Below, one piece after another: positions 1-11,912 of a stretch of 64,000 bases of DNA. The stretch spans positions 110,806,263 through 110,870,262 of the forward strand of contig CM054059.1 in the NCBI GenBank assembly GCA_028641055.1, in the 5' to 3' direction. Made by a program: the position numbers and the translations under genes. Within the stretch, counting starts at the first letter, position 1, and each line of letters opens with the position of its first letter. Under the pieces are notes generated by a model. The model saw only the letters and a program-made list of their open reading frames with translations, was not told the DNA's origin and did not search any database. This stretch comes from Alopecurus myosuroides (lineage: Eukaryota > Streptophyta > Magnoliopsida > Poales > Poaceae).

Positions 1-517
1 CGCCGGAGTTTCCCGCCTCCAATCGGGAACTCCAGGTCTCGGTTTCGGTGTTTCGGTGTTTCGACGGCGCTCTCCTCCGTAAGGGTACGGGGGACCCTTT
101 TTATAGTCGGTTTTAGGTCAAGACGGAGACGGTAAGTCGAAGATGGAAGGAATTGGGGCCACAGGGGCCAAAAGGGGGGCTCTCACGCGGCCAAGGAATC
201 TGGCCGCATGGAGGGTCCTCTTTTGGGACTCCTTGCCCAATTCTCGTGGATCAATCGCCCGCAAGTCTTCTCCTTCCAAGAAAATGACCCCCGCAGATTT
301 TCAGGTGATTTTGCGGAAGTTTGCCCCCTGAAACGTTAAAAATATAGAAAACGGGGGTTTTTGACAGGCAGGGTTAATTCCATAAAAGTTGGGGGACTTT
401 GTAATTTACCCTAAAATACTATAAAACATTGAATTATACCCTTATATGATGCAATATGTAATACAAAACTATGTGAAAATATGCAAAATTCATCTATGCA
501 TTTTATATGCATCAACA
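1..517 (-). repeat. 3' LTR of element A (partial)
   Basis: This matches 6972-7480. On the minus strand it starts TGTTGATGCAT directly after a polypurine tract, and it runs off the window. The ORF at 143-331 recurs at 7106-7294 because it lies in both LTRs, so it is not an independent gene. Confidence 0.85.
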
Positions 518-533
518 TCCCCAAGCTTAACCC
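518..533 (-). other. Polypurine tract of element A
   Basis: The reverse complement reads GGGTTAAGCTTGGGGA and directly abuts the LTR start. This is the plus-strand DNA priming site expected next to a 3' LTR, and it fixes the LTR boundary at 517. Confidence 0.8.
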
Positions 534-1793
534 ATGCTCGTCCTCGAGTATGAAGGTGATAAAACTAAGATGAGTTTTGCATATTGAAACAATCATGGGA
601 TATCAAGGAGGATTATTCATGCTACATATAATCGAATGATTAATACTAGAAATGAGTAGCAATATACAATTCATGTTGTAAGAAATATCAAATATGCAAG
701 CAAAGATGCTTCATGAAAGTTCACAGAGTGTATAATGAAATAAAAGCACTATGGACCAAATGCATACACAAAATGAAAAATAAAATCCTATATTGGTCAA
801 AGAATAGCATAATGGAGAATAGAAAATATGGTGGACACTTTGGAGAAAATTGAGTAGAGGTAAAACATGATCAAGTCTTATTTAGCCTCTAAATTATTCA
901 ACTAAAATTACTAATTGAAATGTGGTATCCATTGATCTAGGACTCTCATTGCCCCTTTATCACTAGCATATTAAAATTGTGAGTATTGAAGTAATGAGAA
1001 TGACAAGGTGGTTGAAAGCTTCATGCCCCGTGAGTGTGAAAACCTACTCCATGATTACTCAACTTAAGATTCCTAATAAGCTTTGTACAATCATAATAAG
1101 TATTAATGACATCATAGAGAACCGCAAAGAGGTACCTCTTGCCCCATGACATGGAAACAAGCCCATGTTACAATGACAAGATGAACAAACGGAGTAGACT
1201 CGTCATCCTTTTTATTTTATTCACTATTATGCATAACTTCTTATTTTATTATAGGATGTGTTGTAGAGTCACTCAAGTTGTAAGTAAATTTCCACCATGA
1301 TAAAGCATGGCTTGGGTTAGCGGCCCAATGCGTTTCTCTAGTCGTATAGATACTTACTCATCAAAACTTACTATTCCTTTATTTCATTTCGGCATGGCAG
1401 GAGTCCAAAAACAAAATAACATGATATCAACCAAATGTAAAAAAAATTGTGCAATGTTGAAAGCTTTCCGGTGATACACGTTTATAGCTAGGTCAAACGC
1501 AAAACTTGTGGCTCCCATTATTGGTTCATGTTTATTAGATGCATAAAAAGTAAAGTGTGCCTTCAAAAGTTCGTGAGAGTCCTATCCCAAGTTCAACCCA
1601 TGACAATTAATAAAGTGAATATCTTAACTTAGAACATAAATAACACAATAACATGGTGAACATACTCGGAATAGCAATGGAGCTAATGGGAATATATGGT
1701 GGACTCACTGGAAATACTTGGCTAAGGAGTGTTGGAAACAAGTTTTTACTTGTTGAAATTTTTAAATTTTTGGGCTAGCAAGAGGGAGATAGT

Positions 1794-2331
1794 TGTCGAG
1801 ACATCGTAGTAGTTTTCATAGACGGGGGTGCCATGAGACTACGGGTAGAGACGTGGGGGAACGGTATCGCGTTGAAGACAAAGACAAGGGTTTTACCCAG
1901 GTTCGGTACGTCGTAGTAATACGACGTTCCTACTCCTGCAATCTCACTAATCAGGGCTAAAGCCTGTGTATACAATTACAATGTGAGGTTAGGTTTAGCT
2001 ATTCGCTGAGGATCAACTTCCCGGCGAGTTAACCTAGAGCTTCTTGTCCGTTCTAATCTCTCGTCCGGCTTTATATAATAGCCGGGTTAGGGCATACAGA
2101 ATAGGAAACCTAGAAGACTACGGTAACATCTAACATGGAAAGTAAGGAATCTGTCTTCTCCTCCAAGCCAGATCACGCGGGCCGTGATCCGGGTCCTTCT
2201 AGAATCCAGCTTCTGTGCGTCAGCTTACTGGGCCGCCCAATGGACCATAGCCCACTACCACTTGGGCCACCCTGGTAATCCGGCACTTATGACTACCATC
2301 TGATATACACCTATTCAGTATATATCCGACA
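1794..2331 (-). mobile_element. Solo LTR, Tat-type Gypsy family related to elements Y and V
   Basis: This 538-bp sequence starts TGTCGAGACATC and ends ATATCCGACA. It is flanked by the 5-bp duplication ATAGT at 1789-1793 and 2332-2336. No internal sequence is present, so it is a solo LTR left by LTR-LTR recombination. It is clearly related to the LTRs at 35393, 46921 and 59821. Orientation is assigned from Y and V, where the same reading belongs to minus-strand elements. It sits in the non-coding internal part of A and is therefore younger than A. Confidence 0.92.
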
Positions 2332-3407
2332 ATAGTTGACCAGCTACTATGCATGCATATGTTCATAGAACTACTCATTTCATGACAAACTAAATAAACC
2401 AGAAATTAACATGAAGGACATGAATAAGAGATAGCTCAAGACAACATTATTGCAAATTTCTACACATAAAAAGCATATAAATCATGCAAACATATGTAGC
2501 TCTTCAAATCAACCATGGAATCCCTATTCCAAGTCATAATACTAGCATCCAATACATTCCAACCCCAAACTCCTGTAGCCCAATCTCATATAAAATGATG
2601 GTGGTGGTCTTATCAAAACAAAAATAAAAACAAAAACTAGACGCTTCAAGTCTCTATGATAAATGATTTGCTTAGAAAAACAGAAAGTAGACGTGTGCTA
2701 ACCAAAAGAGTGTAGCTCTAGTGGGGTGTTCATCACATCCCCAAGCGTATGGCTTTCACCATTCTTGGATGTCTTGAGGCGCAGCTCCTCTATTCCCTGT
2801 GAAAAAAACTTCACAAAACATGTTTCTCCCATTTTTTTCTGTGGGGTGAGATTAGCAAGGACAAACAAATCACATGCTTGTTGTGCAAAATTCCAAATAA
2901 AATGCTCCAGTAGATAGACAATAAGGTTCATTATGTTGTATGTTCACTCTCTTGCTTGAAAGAATCATGGAAATTCGATTCCCAAGCCCAAAGAGTGCAT
3001 AAAACAAAAGAAGGCAGAATCTGTTCAGAAAAGCAACAACAGCAAAACGAACGTTTTTCCCTAAGCTAGACTCGTCAAAAAATTAAGCCAATTTTTGTGC
3101 CTACAGAGGACGAAAATTTGCAGAACATACTAAAAATATTAGCTCAATACGACATACCAATAAAAAACTTAAAATCATACGGTGAGAAGACTCGTGCTGA
3201 AACAGAAATTTCATGCACTGGGATAGCAACTTATAAGTCCAAATGGGTTTGACTTGACTCTTTATTGAAAACTCCAGAATTAAAACAAAAAACTAATCTC
3301 TTGAGACAGCTAGAGGACACTAGTAAAATCCAAACAAAAACAACCGGGTTGCCTCCCGTAAAGCGCTTTCTTTATAGCCATATAGCTAGGCTTTACTTAC
3401 TTGATAA

Positions 3408-4047
3408 TCAAGAAGGATAAAGCTCATGAGGGAGCTTGTTCTTCAGCGTGCCCCTCTTCCTTGGGAAGTGCTCCTTGCTTTTCTTGTGAGGGAACTGAAA
3501 CTTGACATTCCCTTCCTTGCAGTCTATGATTGCACCTGTAGTACGAAGAAAAGGTCTACCCAAAATAATAGGACTAGGGGATTTATCCCCCATATCCATA
3601 ATAATGAAATCAACGGGTACGAAAGTCATGTGCAATTCAATCATAACATCTTTTACTTGTCCTACAGCATGTTTAGTAGAGTTATCAGCAAGGACGAATT
3701 CACTCGAGCACTTTTCTTAAATTTTCTAGTTCTAGCCATTCATATAATTCTTTAGAGAGTACCGATACACTAGAACCTAGATCTAACATAGCATGGTGAA
3801 TTTCTTTTCCAATTAAAACTAGCACCTTGGGGATCCATGCATCCCCAAGCTTAGGAGGTATCATGGCCTCATTCTTGTACCTAGCAATTTTTTCTTTCAA
3901 GACATGATTAGCAATATAAGATCCAAAGCCAGCTTGATTAACATTTATAGTGGGATCACTAGCAAATTTTTGTAGAGTAGCAATAAGTTCTTGCAAGCTA
4001 CTTTTTTCTAAATCAAGCAATGGATCCTTAATTTCAGTAAGCATCAT
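3408..4047 (-). pseudogene. Element A aspartic protease (decayed)
   Basis: Two overlapping minus-strand reading frames encode a retropepsin-like protease. The first has the catalytic motif MLDLGSSVSVLS, with Asp-Leu-Gly in place of the usual Asp-Ser/Thr-Gly. The second has the C-terminal flap-side motif IILGRPFLRT, followed by a basic tail ending at a stop at 3408. In active elements this enzyme cuts the Gag-Pol polyprotein in the particle. Here a frame break between about 3640 and 3700 separates the two halves. No RT domain follows, so the reading frame ends with protease. It is related to the Athila lineage and is not functional as read. Confidence 0.75.
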
Positions 4048-4050
4048 AAT

Positions 4051-5427
4051 TTACTCTACTTTACTCTCTAATTTATCTAGCATGCTTGATTCATGAGGAC
4101 TAATTTCATCTTTGCTAGCAAGATAAGACATATATGGAAGTAAATATTCAGGGTACTTCACTATTTCATTCAAAGTTTCTTCTAAGCTAGTAGGGACATG
4201 CTCACTTGTATTCTCAGAAATATGATCAATATTTTCAATAATAGGAGCAGCAATAGTAATAGAATTCATTCCTACACTAGGTTGTGCTTGTGGCTTTCCT
4301 GCTAACATGCTTAATAGAGTTGCTTGATTATCAGCTAATTTTGACAATGCTTTATCTAAATTCGAAGATTGAAGTTGAAATCCTTTAATATCACTACTAA
4401 TGGATGCAATAGACTTATTTAACTCATGTATCATAGCATTGTGACTATCAACTTGTTCCATAAGCAATTTATTAGATTCAGAAATTTCACTAGAAGGCTT
4501 CCACTTATTTTCATTAGCATTAGGATATGGAACAAAAGGTTTATTTGGCACATAAGGAGGTTTACTATATGAACTGTAAGCATTACCAAAACCATTGCTA
4601 CCATAATTCCTAACAAAATTAACATCCACACTTTCAGAATTACTACCAACTAGCTCTTGCAAAGGGCACATTCTCCATATTTTGTTTATTAATAAAGGCA
4701 AGAATAATGTCCATTTTAGATGACAAATCATTGGTTTCTTCAATTGAGTTTATTTTCTTAGTGGGATTGGGTGCTCTTTAAGTATTCCATTGACTATAAT
4801 TTTGCAATATGCTTTCTAATATGCTCTTAGCCTCACCTACAGTTTTACTCATAAAGGCACCTCCAGCAGCAGAATCAAGTATATTTCTAGACATGTAGTT
4901 TAGACCATTATAAAAAGAGTGTAGTATGGTCCATTCATTTACTCCATGTGATGGGCATGTTCTAAGCATTAATTTAATTCTATCCCATGTCATGGCTACA
5001 TGTTCATTATCATTTTGCCTAAATGAGAGGATATTATTCCTATTTTGCAAAATTTTAACGGGAGGATAATATTTCTTAATGAAAGCTTCTTTTAAATCAT
5101 CCCAAGACTTTATACTAGCTGTAGGTAGTGAAAGTAACCATTCTTTAGCCTTTCCTCTAAGTGAAAAAGAAAATAATTTCAGTTTTAAAACACTACTTTC
5201 CACATTTTTAAATTTTTTCATATCACATATTTCCATGAAATCATGAAGATGCATAGAGGCATCCTCCATAGCACTACCACCAAATTGCTCTCTAGTAATT
5301 AAATTCAATAAACTAGGACTTACTTCATAGCTTTCAGCTTGTATTTCAGGTGTAGTAATTGTCCTAGCAATGAATTGGTCATTGGGTGTATTTGTGTAGT
5401 CACTTAATTTAGTTCTATCACCATTTT
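4051..5427 (-). pseudogene. Element A gag (Athila-type)
   Basis: The open frame can be followed from about 5427 to 4778. It carries a retrotransposon gag domain: the segment around AKEWLLSLPTASIKSWDDL is the characteristic helical capsid signature, followed by FIKKYYPP and a LRTCPSHG segment. A stop at 4778 interrupts it. The downstream frame (4743-4051) continues with a linker rich in Asn, Ser, Tyr and Pro and a Leu-rich segment leading to the protease. Gag forms the virus-like particle that houses reverse transcription. No CCHC zinc knuckle is visible. No clear initiator ATG was found; the region upstream of 5308 is in frame but starts without a good Met. Family assignment is firm; coding capacity is lost. 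Confidence 0.8.
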
Positions 5428-5740
5428 AACAGTTTTTATGTAGTCTTTAATTTTTTATGCAAAACTGAAAAGTAAAGTAGCTAGGCAAATTCGAAATACT
5501 AAAATAAACTAGATAAATAAATGCAAAACTAAAATGCAAACTAAAATAAAATATGCAAGACAAAACAAGAACAAGAACAAAAACAAAAACAAGACAAGAA
5601 ACAAAACAATCTACTTGAAAGAAGGTGGAGATAGAAAGGACGGTACTCACGTAGGTGCAACCTCCCCAAGCTTAGGTGTTTGCACACCTTGTTTGTGATG
5701 AAGATTTCTTGTGAGCTCCCTTGGACAACTCCTTCACCTA

Positions 5741-5762
5741 TGGCTCCCCGGCAACGGCGCCA
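5741..5762 (-). other. Primer binding site of element A
   Basis: The reverse complement starts TGGCGCCGTTGCCGGGGA, the PBS type seen in Athila-lineage elements (usually assigned to tRNA-Asp, which I did not verify). It lies 10 bases inside the 5' LTR and marks where minus-strand DNA synthesis is primed. Confidence 0.85.
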
Positions 5763-5772
5763 GAAAAACGCT

Positions 5773-7480
5773 TGATGGCTAGGTTGAGACTCCAAGTGCA
5801 GAGTGTGTAGCTAGTGGCAAGCCTTCTTCCCCACGAGGGTGACTCGAGGGTTTATATCAAACTCTTGGGGAGCCAGTATTTCAGCAGTTGTCTTCCAAGC
5901 TTCCTCCATGATCCTGCAAACAAGTAGAGAATTTTGTGCCCTCAACCTCACCAAGTGGTTGTCAAGCACAAGGTGTGAGACTTCTAAATTGCAATGCAAA
6001 ACTGAAAGTAAATGTCCAATAATTAAATCTACTACTAAATGCAAATGAGAAAATAAATATGCAATGGATTGTTTTTGTATTTTTGTGATGCAAGTGGTGA
6101 TGGAGATAATGTAAATTCGAATTGGAGATGCAAGTAAAGTAAAGTGCAAGTAAAGTAAATTGCAGCAAAGTAACTAGAGTGTTTTCTTATAATTAAAATA
6201 GGACCGGGGTTCATGGTTTCACACTTGCATTCTCTCAAATAAAGTGGTAGACGGTGGACATAAAGAATTACATGTGAGATTACAATAACATGTTTAACAT
6301 TGAGTACTTTCATATGGGCATCACGTCCTAGCATAGAGATCTCTACGGTCATATTGATCCCACTTATACTCCACCAAGATGCGAAATAAATCATAACACC
6401 TCGATAATTAAGGAAAAACCAGAGTATAGCTTTAAGCAATGTGACATGAAGTTGAAGTAAGAACTTGCTAGATCTAGTCATGGAGATTGATTAGTGCCAC
6501 TTCAAATCCCCAGTAACAAGGTACTCCTTTTTATCCCTGGTAAGGTAACTAAGAAAGGATTAACAAAACCTAAGTGGATCGCTGAACTTCTGTCACTTTC
6601 ACAGCACTAGCCACCCCCCGTTACTCCAACTAATGCACCCATCACCCCACACACGCTCTCAAGAACTAGATTGATCAAAGCTAGCAAATAAGAACGGGGT
6701 ACATAAGATACATCTACTCAAATAACTCAAGAGAAACAATTGCAATCTCAGATTCAATAACTCATAGAAAAGATCCACCACATAGGAATTACAACGGTGC
6801 CCGTCATCATGTGAGGCAGCTCATACGGATCTAATTAGTGAAGCACATAGAGAGAGAGAGATAAAAGTGCTACTTCCACAAACCCATAGCCCTGGGGTGG
6901 ACTACTCCCTCTTCATGGAGATGTCGATGGAGATGACGTTGGAGGGGTAGGAGATCACACCGGCGGTGCCCCGCCGGAGTTTTCCCCCTCCAATCTGGAA
7001 CTCCAGGTCTCTGTTTCGGTGTTTCGGCGGCGCTCTCCTCCGTAAGGGTACAGGGGACCCTTTTTATAGTCGGTTTTAGGTCAATACGGAGTCGGTAAGT
7101 CGAAGATGGAAGGAATTGGGGCCACAGGGGCCAAAAGGGGGCCTCTCACGCGGCCAAGGAATCTGGCCGCATGGAGGGTCCTCTTTTGGGCCTCCTTGCC
7201 CAATTCTCGTGGATCCTTCGCCCGCAAGTCCTCTCCTTCCAAGAAAATGACCCCCGCAGATTTTCAGGTGATTTCGCAGAAGTTTGCCCCCTGAAACGTC
7301 AAAAATATAGAAAACGGGGTTTCTGACAGGCAAAGTTAATTCCATAAAAGTTGGGGGACTTTGTAATTTAACCCCAAAATACTATAAAACATTTAATTAT
7401 ACCCTTATATGATGCAATATGTAATAGAAAACCATGTGAAAATATGCAAAATTCATCTATGCATTTTACATGCATCAATA
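5773..7480 (-). repeat. 5' LTR of element A
   Basis: This 1708-bp LTR has outer end TATTGATGCATG (minus strand; TG changed to TA) and inner end CCATCA beside the PBS. It holds a (GA)n run near 6850. The last ~510 bp are shared with the partial 3' LTR at 1-517. The sequence to the right, from 7481, is element B. Confidence 0.85.
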
Positions 7481-7559
7481 TCCATGTTTTCTTTACTTCC
7501 GCTTCTTTTTGTTTCTTCCATTTGTTTTAGTTTCTTCCATTTCTTTTGTTTTTATTGTT

Positions 7560-7810
7560 TTGTTTTTTCTTTCCAAAACACAAAAAGACCAAAAGTATTT
7601 CTGTTATTTCTCTCTATTTGTTTCTTTAGTTGGTTTGCTTTACTCTTTAGTTGCACTTCAGTATTCAAAAACCCAAAAATATTTTGTTTTGTTTGCTTTC
7701 GTTTATTTTTGTTTTACTTCGAAAAAGCCAAAAATATTTTTATTTTGTTTGCTTACTCTCTTTTTGCTTGTGCTTTAATTGAAAATCCCAAAAATACTTT
7801 TTGTTCTTCT
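7560..7810 (+). repeat. T-rich imperfect tandem repeat in element B
   Basis: The motif CCAAAAATATTTT (or one-base variants) recurs near 7590, 7673, 7729 and 7788, embedded in TTTGTTTGCTT-type sequence. The last three copies are spaced about 57-60 bp apart. It is non-coding; the ORF read through it is low-complexity Phe/Leu. Confidence 0.6.
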
Positions 7811-9417
7811 TTGGTTTTGTAAAGTTTGCTGCAGAGTTCAACAGCCGTCCGTGATTCCATTGGAGCTTGATTTTCATTATATAATTATTCTAGCGACAGG
7901 TGAAGAGCAATAATGACGACCTATGACAATTCAAGTGTGGTGAGAGGGTGGTATGAGTTCTATTTGCTTTCATTTTTGTACATATATCCATCTATGTGAG
8001 AATGCTTAGTTTGTTCGTATAAGATATATGTGACTCAATGTCTTCTTAATAGCTCGTGCTCTCTCATGTTTTGTTCCAATTTATTAATAGTAAATGACAT
8101 GTCGCATAAACATTTGTTCGCATTGTTCTATTCATAAGAAGAGTATGACATTGTGGTAGCGTCCTCTGACTGTTTCATTTGAATCGACTTTGCACATGCT
8201 AACGCATGCTAAGACTGAAAACAAAAGGTCAATAAGCCTCGATGATTTATTTTGCTTCAGAGTTCTAATATCAATTTTATGCCTGGGTTAATTTTACTTT
8301 GTCGCAACCATGATTATGATAGTTGTTGCTCTCTTGATTGTCGCTCCCAGTCTTTTGCTATCCTTCACCAGTACTGAGTATGAGCTCTACTCGTGCATCC
8401 AAATCCCTGAAAACCAAAGTTTGCCAAATGTGTCCACCATACCTACCTATATGTGGTATTTAACGGCCACTCCAAAGTAAATTTCTCATGTTCTACCTTT
8501 AAAACATTCTAAAAATTACTCCTGTTTTGTGCCACTGTTTTAGCTCATGAGGGCGTAAATAGAGAATCTGTATTTCACTTGTTGATTGGATTTCACACCC
8601 TGGACTAGTGGCTTCATCCGCTTATCCAAATGATAGAAGAGATGGCAGCGGGGTGCCCAGCCCCAAAATAATACAAACAAATTCTCTTCACTATTTTTGC
8701 CCCTGATTTATCAGTCAAAGCATAATTGTGTAAACAAAAGAGAAACATGGATGGCCTTCTACACCAGTTGCGTCCTTCACCATGGGAGCCGCTCTTGTGA
8801 ATCCATTTGGCTTGTGGCATACTATATTGTCTGTCTACCATTCGTTGACATAAGCATACACCCCTCTTAAAAAATGTTTTCAATGTCTCTGTTTAACAAA
8901 ATAAAAAGCTCTAGCACATGAGTGATCCATGCTTCCTTCTACGAAGGACCTTTCTTTTACTTTTATGTTGAGTCTTCACCATATTCTTTGAGCACTTTCT
9001 TGAGAGCATAGTTATCATTCTTAGTGTAATATGTTTGTCCCAAAGCACGGTTGATTGTGGTATATTCTTGATACTTGCATCTTTGATATCTTTACTTCTA
9101 GTGTTCCCTTGAACTTTGGAGGTGCCCTGGCATTTATGTTTTGACCCACACTTAAGGGCAAGCGAGATAGCACTTTATCATATCCTATTATGAATACTTC
9201 AATCTTGAAAATATTTATAATGCATGTTGTTTATGTTGTTGTCTCTACATGGTTTGCATAGCTATTAAGTGACAATATCTTGCATGTATCCTATCATGAG
9301 CATAACTAAGTATCTGATCATATAGTGAGTATATTTACATCATATGAAACAAATGTGTTCGTAAAAGTCTTTATTTGCATTCAGTTGTCACTGAATTGCT
9401 TGAGGACAAGCAATAAG

Positions 9418-9433
9418 CTAAGCTTGGGGGAGT
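9418..9433 (+). other. Polypurine tract of element B
   Basis: A run ending AAGCTTGGGGGAGT immediately precedes the LTR start at 9434. Its form is the same as in element D. Confidence 0.85.
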
Positions 9434-10809
9434 TGATACGTCAAAAACGTATCTCCTTTTTCGAACACTTTTCTTATTGTTTTCCTCTAAACTTGTGTGT
9501 TTTGGATACAACTAACACGGACTAACGTTGTTTTCAGCAGAATTACCTTGGTGTCTTGTTTTTGTTCAAAAAACCAACTTTCGGGAAAATGCCCAGAAAA
9601 GAGCCCATTGGTGTTTTCACCTCGGAAGACCCCGGGAGCCAGAAGGGGGCGAGGAGAGGAGCCACAGGGTGGCCACACCCCATGGGTCCCCCTGGCCGCG
9701 CCAGCATAGGGTGTGGGCCCCCCAGAGCCCACTCGGACTCCCCTTTTGACTACAAGTAGCCTCGAACCATAAAACCCTAGGGGCATCGTCATATTCCACA
9801 GAAACACAATAGAGCGCCGCCGCAATCCCGAACCTCGATTCGGGGATCAGAAGTTCCTGTTCTAGCACCCTACCGGGACGGGGAATTGGAGGAGATCATC
9901 GCCACCGTCATCACCAACGCCTCTCCATCAACCATCCATGTGTGAGTAAATCCCAGTTGTAGGCTGAAGGGGATGGTAGGCATTGGATGAGATCATTCAT
10001 GTAATAATGTCGTGATTGTTAGGGCATAGTGCCTAGTATCCTCTATTGGTGCTATTGACATTGTTGCAACTTGTTATGCTTAATGCTTGCCACTTTGGGC
10101 CCGAGTGCCATGATTTTAGATCTAAACATGTTATTGAATCATGATGATAATTATTGTTTCTTGATTATACCTGCAAGTTGTTTACACATATCATTGTCCG
10201 GAACCCGAGGCCCCGAAGTGACACAAATTGGGACAACCGGAGGGGATGGCTGCGTTGTGAGGATCACATGTGTTCATGGAGTGTTAATGCTTTGCTCCGG
10301 TGTTCTATTAAAAGGAAGACCTTAATTACCAGTAGTTCCCTTGAGGCCCCGCTGACACGGGCTGGTAGGATAATAGATGTTGTGCAAGTTCTCATTGCGA
10401 GCACGTACGACTATTTACGGAACACATGCCTATGGTTACTTAGTGCTTGGATGCTTTATCTTATTTATCTGCAATGCCCCTAACATGCTCATTCTTTGGA
10501 CTTTCTTATCCATGCAACGCCCGTTCATCCATCCCTATGCCTATAGTATTTAATCCCGATGTTTCCTTCAAACATCACTACTACTGCTGTTTTCATACTA
10601 CTGCTGTTATTATTTCACTACTTCTGCTGCTATAAAAATGTTACTACTGATAAACCACTACGAACTAGTCAACCTTCAGGTGCAAGTGAATTGACAACTC
10701 ACTTGTTAGGGCTCACAAATTTTCTTTGGCTCCCCTTGTGTCGAATCAATAAATTTGGGTTTTATTTCCCTCGAAGACTGTTGCGATCCCCTATACTTGT
10801 GGGTCATCA
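9434..10809 (+). repeat. 3' LTR of element B
   Basis: This 1376-bp LTR starts TGATACGTCAAAAACGTATC and ends CTTGTGGGTCATCA, the ends typical of Sabrina/Fatima/WHAM-type Triticeae Gypsy LTRs (family naming is from memory). The sequence after 10809 belongs to element C. Confidence 0.88.
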
Positions 10810-11912
10810 GCGGGCATTACAACAAAAATACATAGACCGTAATCAAATTGCATCTATGACTAATAATCCACCCTCCGAATATCATCCGAACTAACGTTGG
10901 GTATTAAGTTGCAAGCAACAGATAATTGAAGTAAGCAAAGTGTGTAATGTAAACAATAACATCAACCTTAGACAAAGCATGTTGTTTTCTCCCTAATGGC
11001 AACATCACATCCTCCATCCTTCACGTTTCTATCACTCGAGCACAGGTGCAAAGGAGGCACGAACCCACTATCGAGCATAAATACTCCCTCTTGGAGTTAC
11101 TAGCATCTACTTGGCCAGAGCATCTACTAATAACAGAGAGCATGCAAGATCATAAATAACATATGCATGAAGATAACATGATAAATTTGATAATCAAAAG
11201 ACATAGCATTCAACATTCATTAGATCCCAGCAAACACAACATGTAGCATTACATAAAGATGATCTTGATCATGTTAGGAAGCTCACAAGATATAAACATG
11301 AGGTACAAAGTGGAGAGAACAACCATCTAGCTACTTCTATGGACCGTAGTCCAGGGATGAACTACTCACGCATCACTTTGGAGGAGGGCATGGTGGTGTA
11401 GACCCCTCCGGTGATGAATTTCCATCCTGGCAGGGTGACAGGGAGAGCTCCAGAATCCTCTCGATCTCGGGATGACGATGAAGGCGGCCTCATGTGTTTT
11501 TCGGGATGAAGTGGAATATATTTAGGGTTTACGTCTTGGGGGAATAAATAGGCGAAAGGGCAAAGGCGGTGGAGGCCTGGGGGCCCCACACCACCCCACG
11601 GCGCGGCCAGGGGGGGCCTGCTCTATGTTGTGGACCCCTGAGCCCCCCTCTGGGTCTCTTCGGGACTCCGTGGAACCTTCGGGAATTCTAAGACTTCTGG
11701 GCTTCGAATTTTCCAATTCCGAGAATATTTTCAAAACAACTTTTCGGAAACTAAAAACAGCAGAAAACATGAAACTAGCTCTGTGGCATCTTGGCAATAG
11801 GTTAGTCCCGAAAATCTATAAAAATGACATAAAGTGTGTAGTAAACATGTGGGAAACAATAAGAAAAACAACATGGAACATCCGAAATTAAGGATATGTT
11901 TATGATGTATCA
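10810..11912 (-). repeat. Element C: partial LTR of a minus-strand Athila-type element
   Basis: On the minus strand this begins at 11912 with TGATACATCATAAACATATCC and runs to 10810, where element B is inserted. It resembles the 5' half of element E's LTR (shared CCACACCACCCC and GGCGCGGCC tracts). The remainder of C must lie to the left of the window. C itself is inserted in element D's pol at 11912/11913. Confidence 0.8.

Larger units (their letters stand above)
518..3407 (-). other. Non-coding internal tract of element A
   Basis: About 2.35 kb of AT-rich sequence (excluding the solo LTR) lies between the protease end and the 3' LTR. No ORF here resembles reverse transcriptase, RNase H, integrase or an env-like protein. 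The short ORFs show no motif I recognise. Confidence 0.7.
1..7480 (-). mobile_element. Element A: non-autonomous Athila-type Gypsy retrotransposon, 3' LTR cut by window edge
   Basis: The sequence at 1-517 is repeated at about 6972-7480 in the same orientation, with roughly 95% identity by eye, giving two LTRs. Read on the minus strand the order is 5' LTR, primer binding site, gag, protease, a long non-coding tract, polypurine tract and 3' LTR. Reverse transcriptase, RNase H and integrase are absent: nothing polymerase-like lies between protease (ending at 3408) and the 3' LTR. The gag and PBS types are those of the Athila lineage. A is inserted in element B and carries a solo LTR at 1794-2331. 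The 3' LTR continues to the left of the window, so the target duplication cannot be checked. Confidence 0.85.
7481..10809 (+). mobile_element. Element B: Athila-type Gypsy, 3' part only
   Basis: This is a plus-strand element interrupted at 7480/7481 by element A, with its 5' part outside the window. What remains is about 1.95 kb of non-coding 3' internal sequence, a polypurine tract and a complete 3' LTR. The segment 8290-9433 is clearly homologous to 14890-16130 of element D (shared stretches around CTTCATCCGCTTATCCAAATG and GGTGCCCAGCCCCA), so B and D belong to related families. No coding sequence survives in this part. Confidence 0.82.

Noticed and set aside
143..331. 62-codon ORF conserved at 7106-7294
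   Set aside because: Conservation is because both copies lie in the LTRs of one element. No coding signature.
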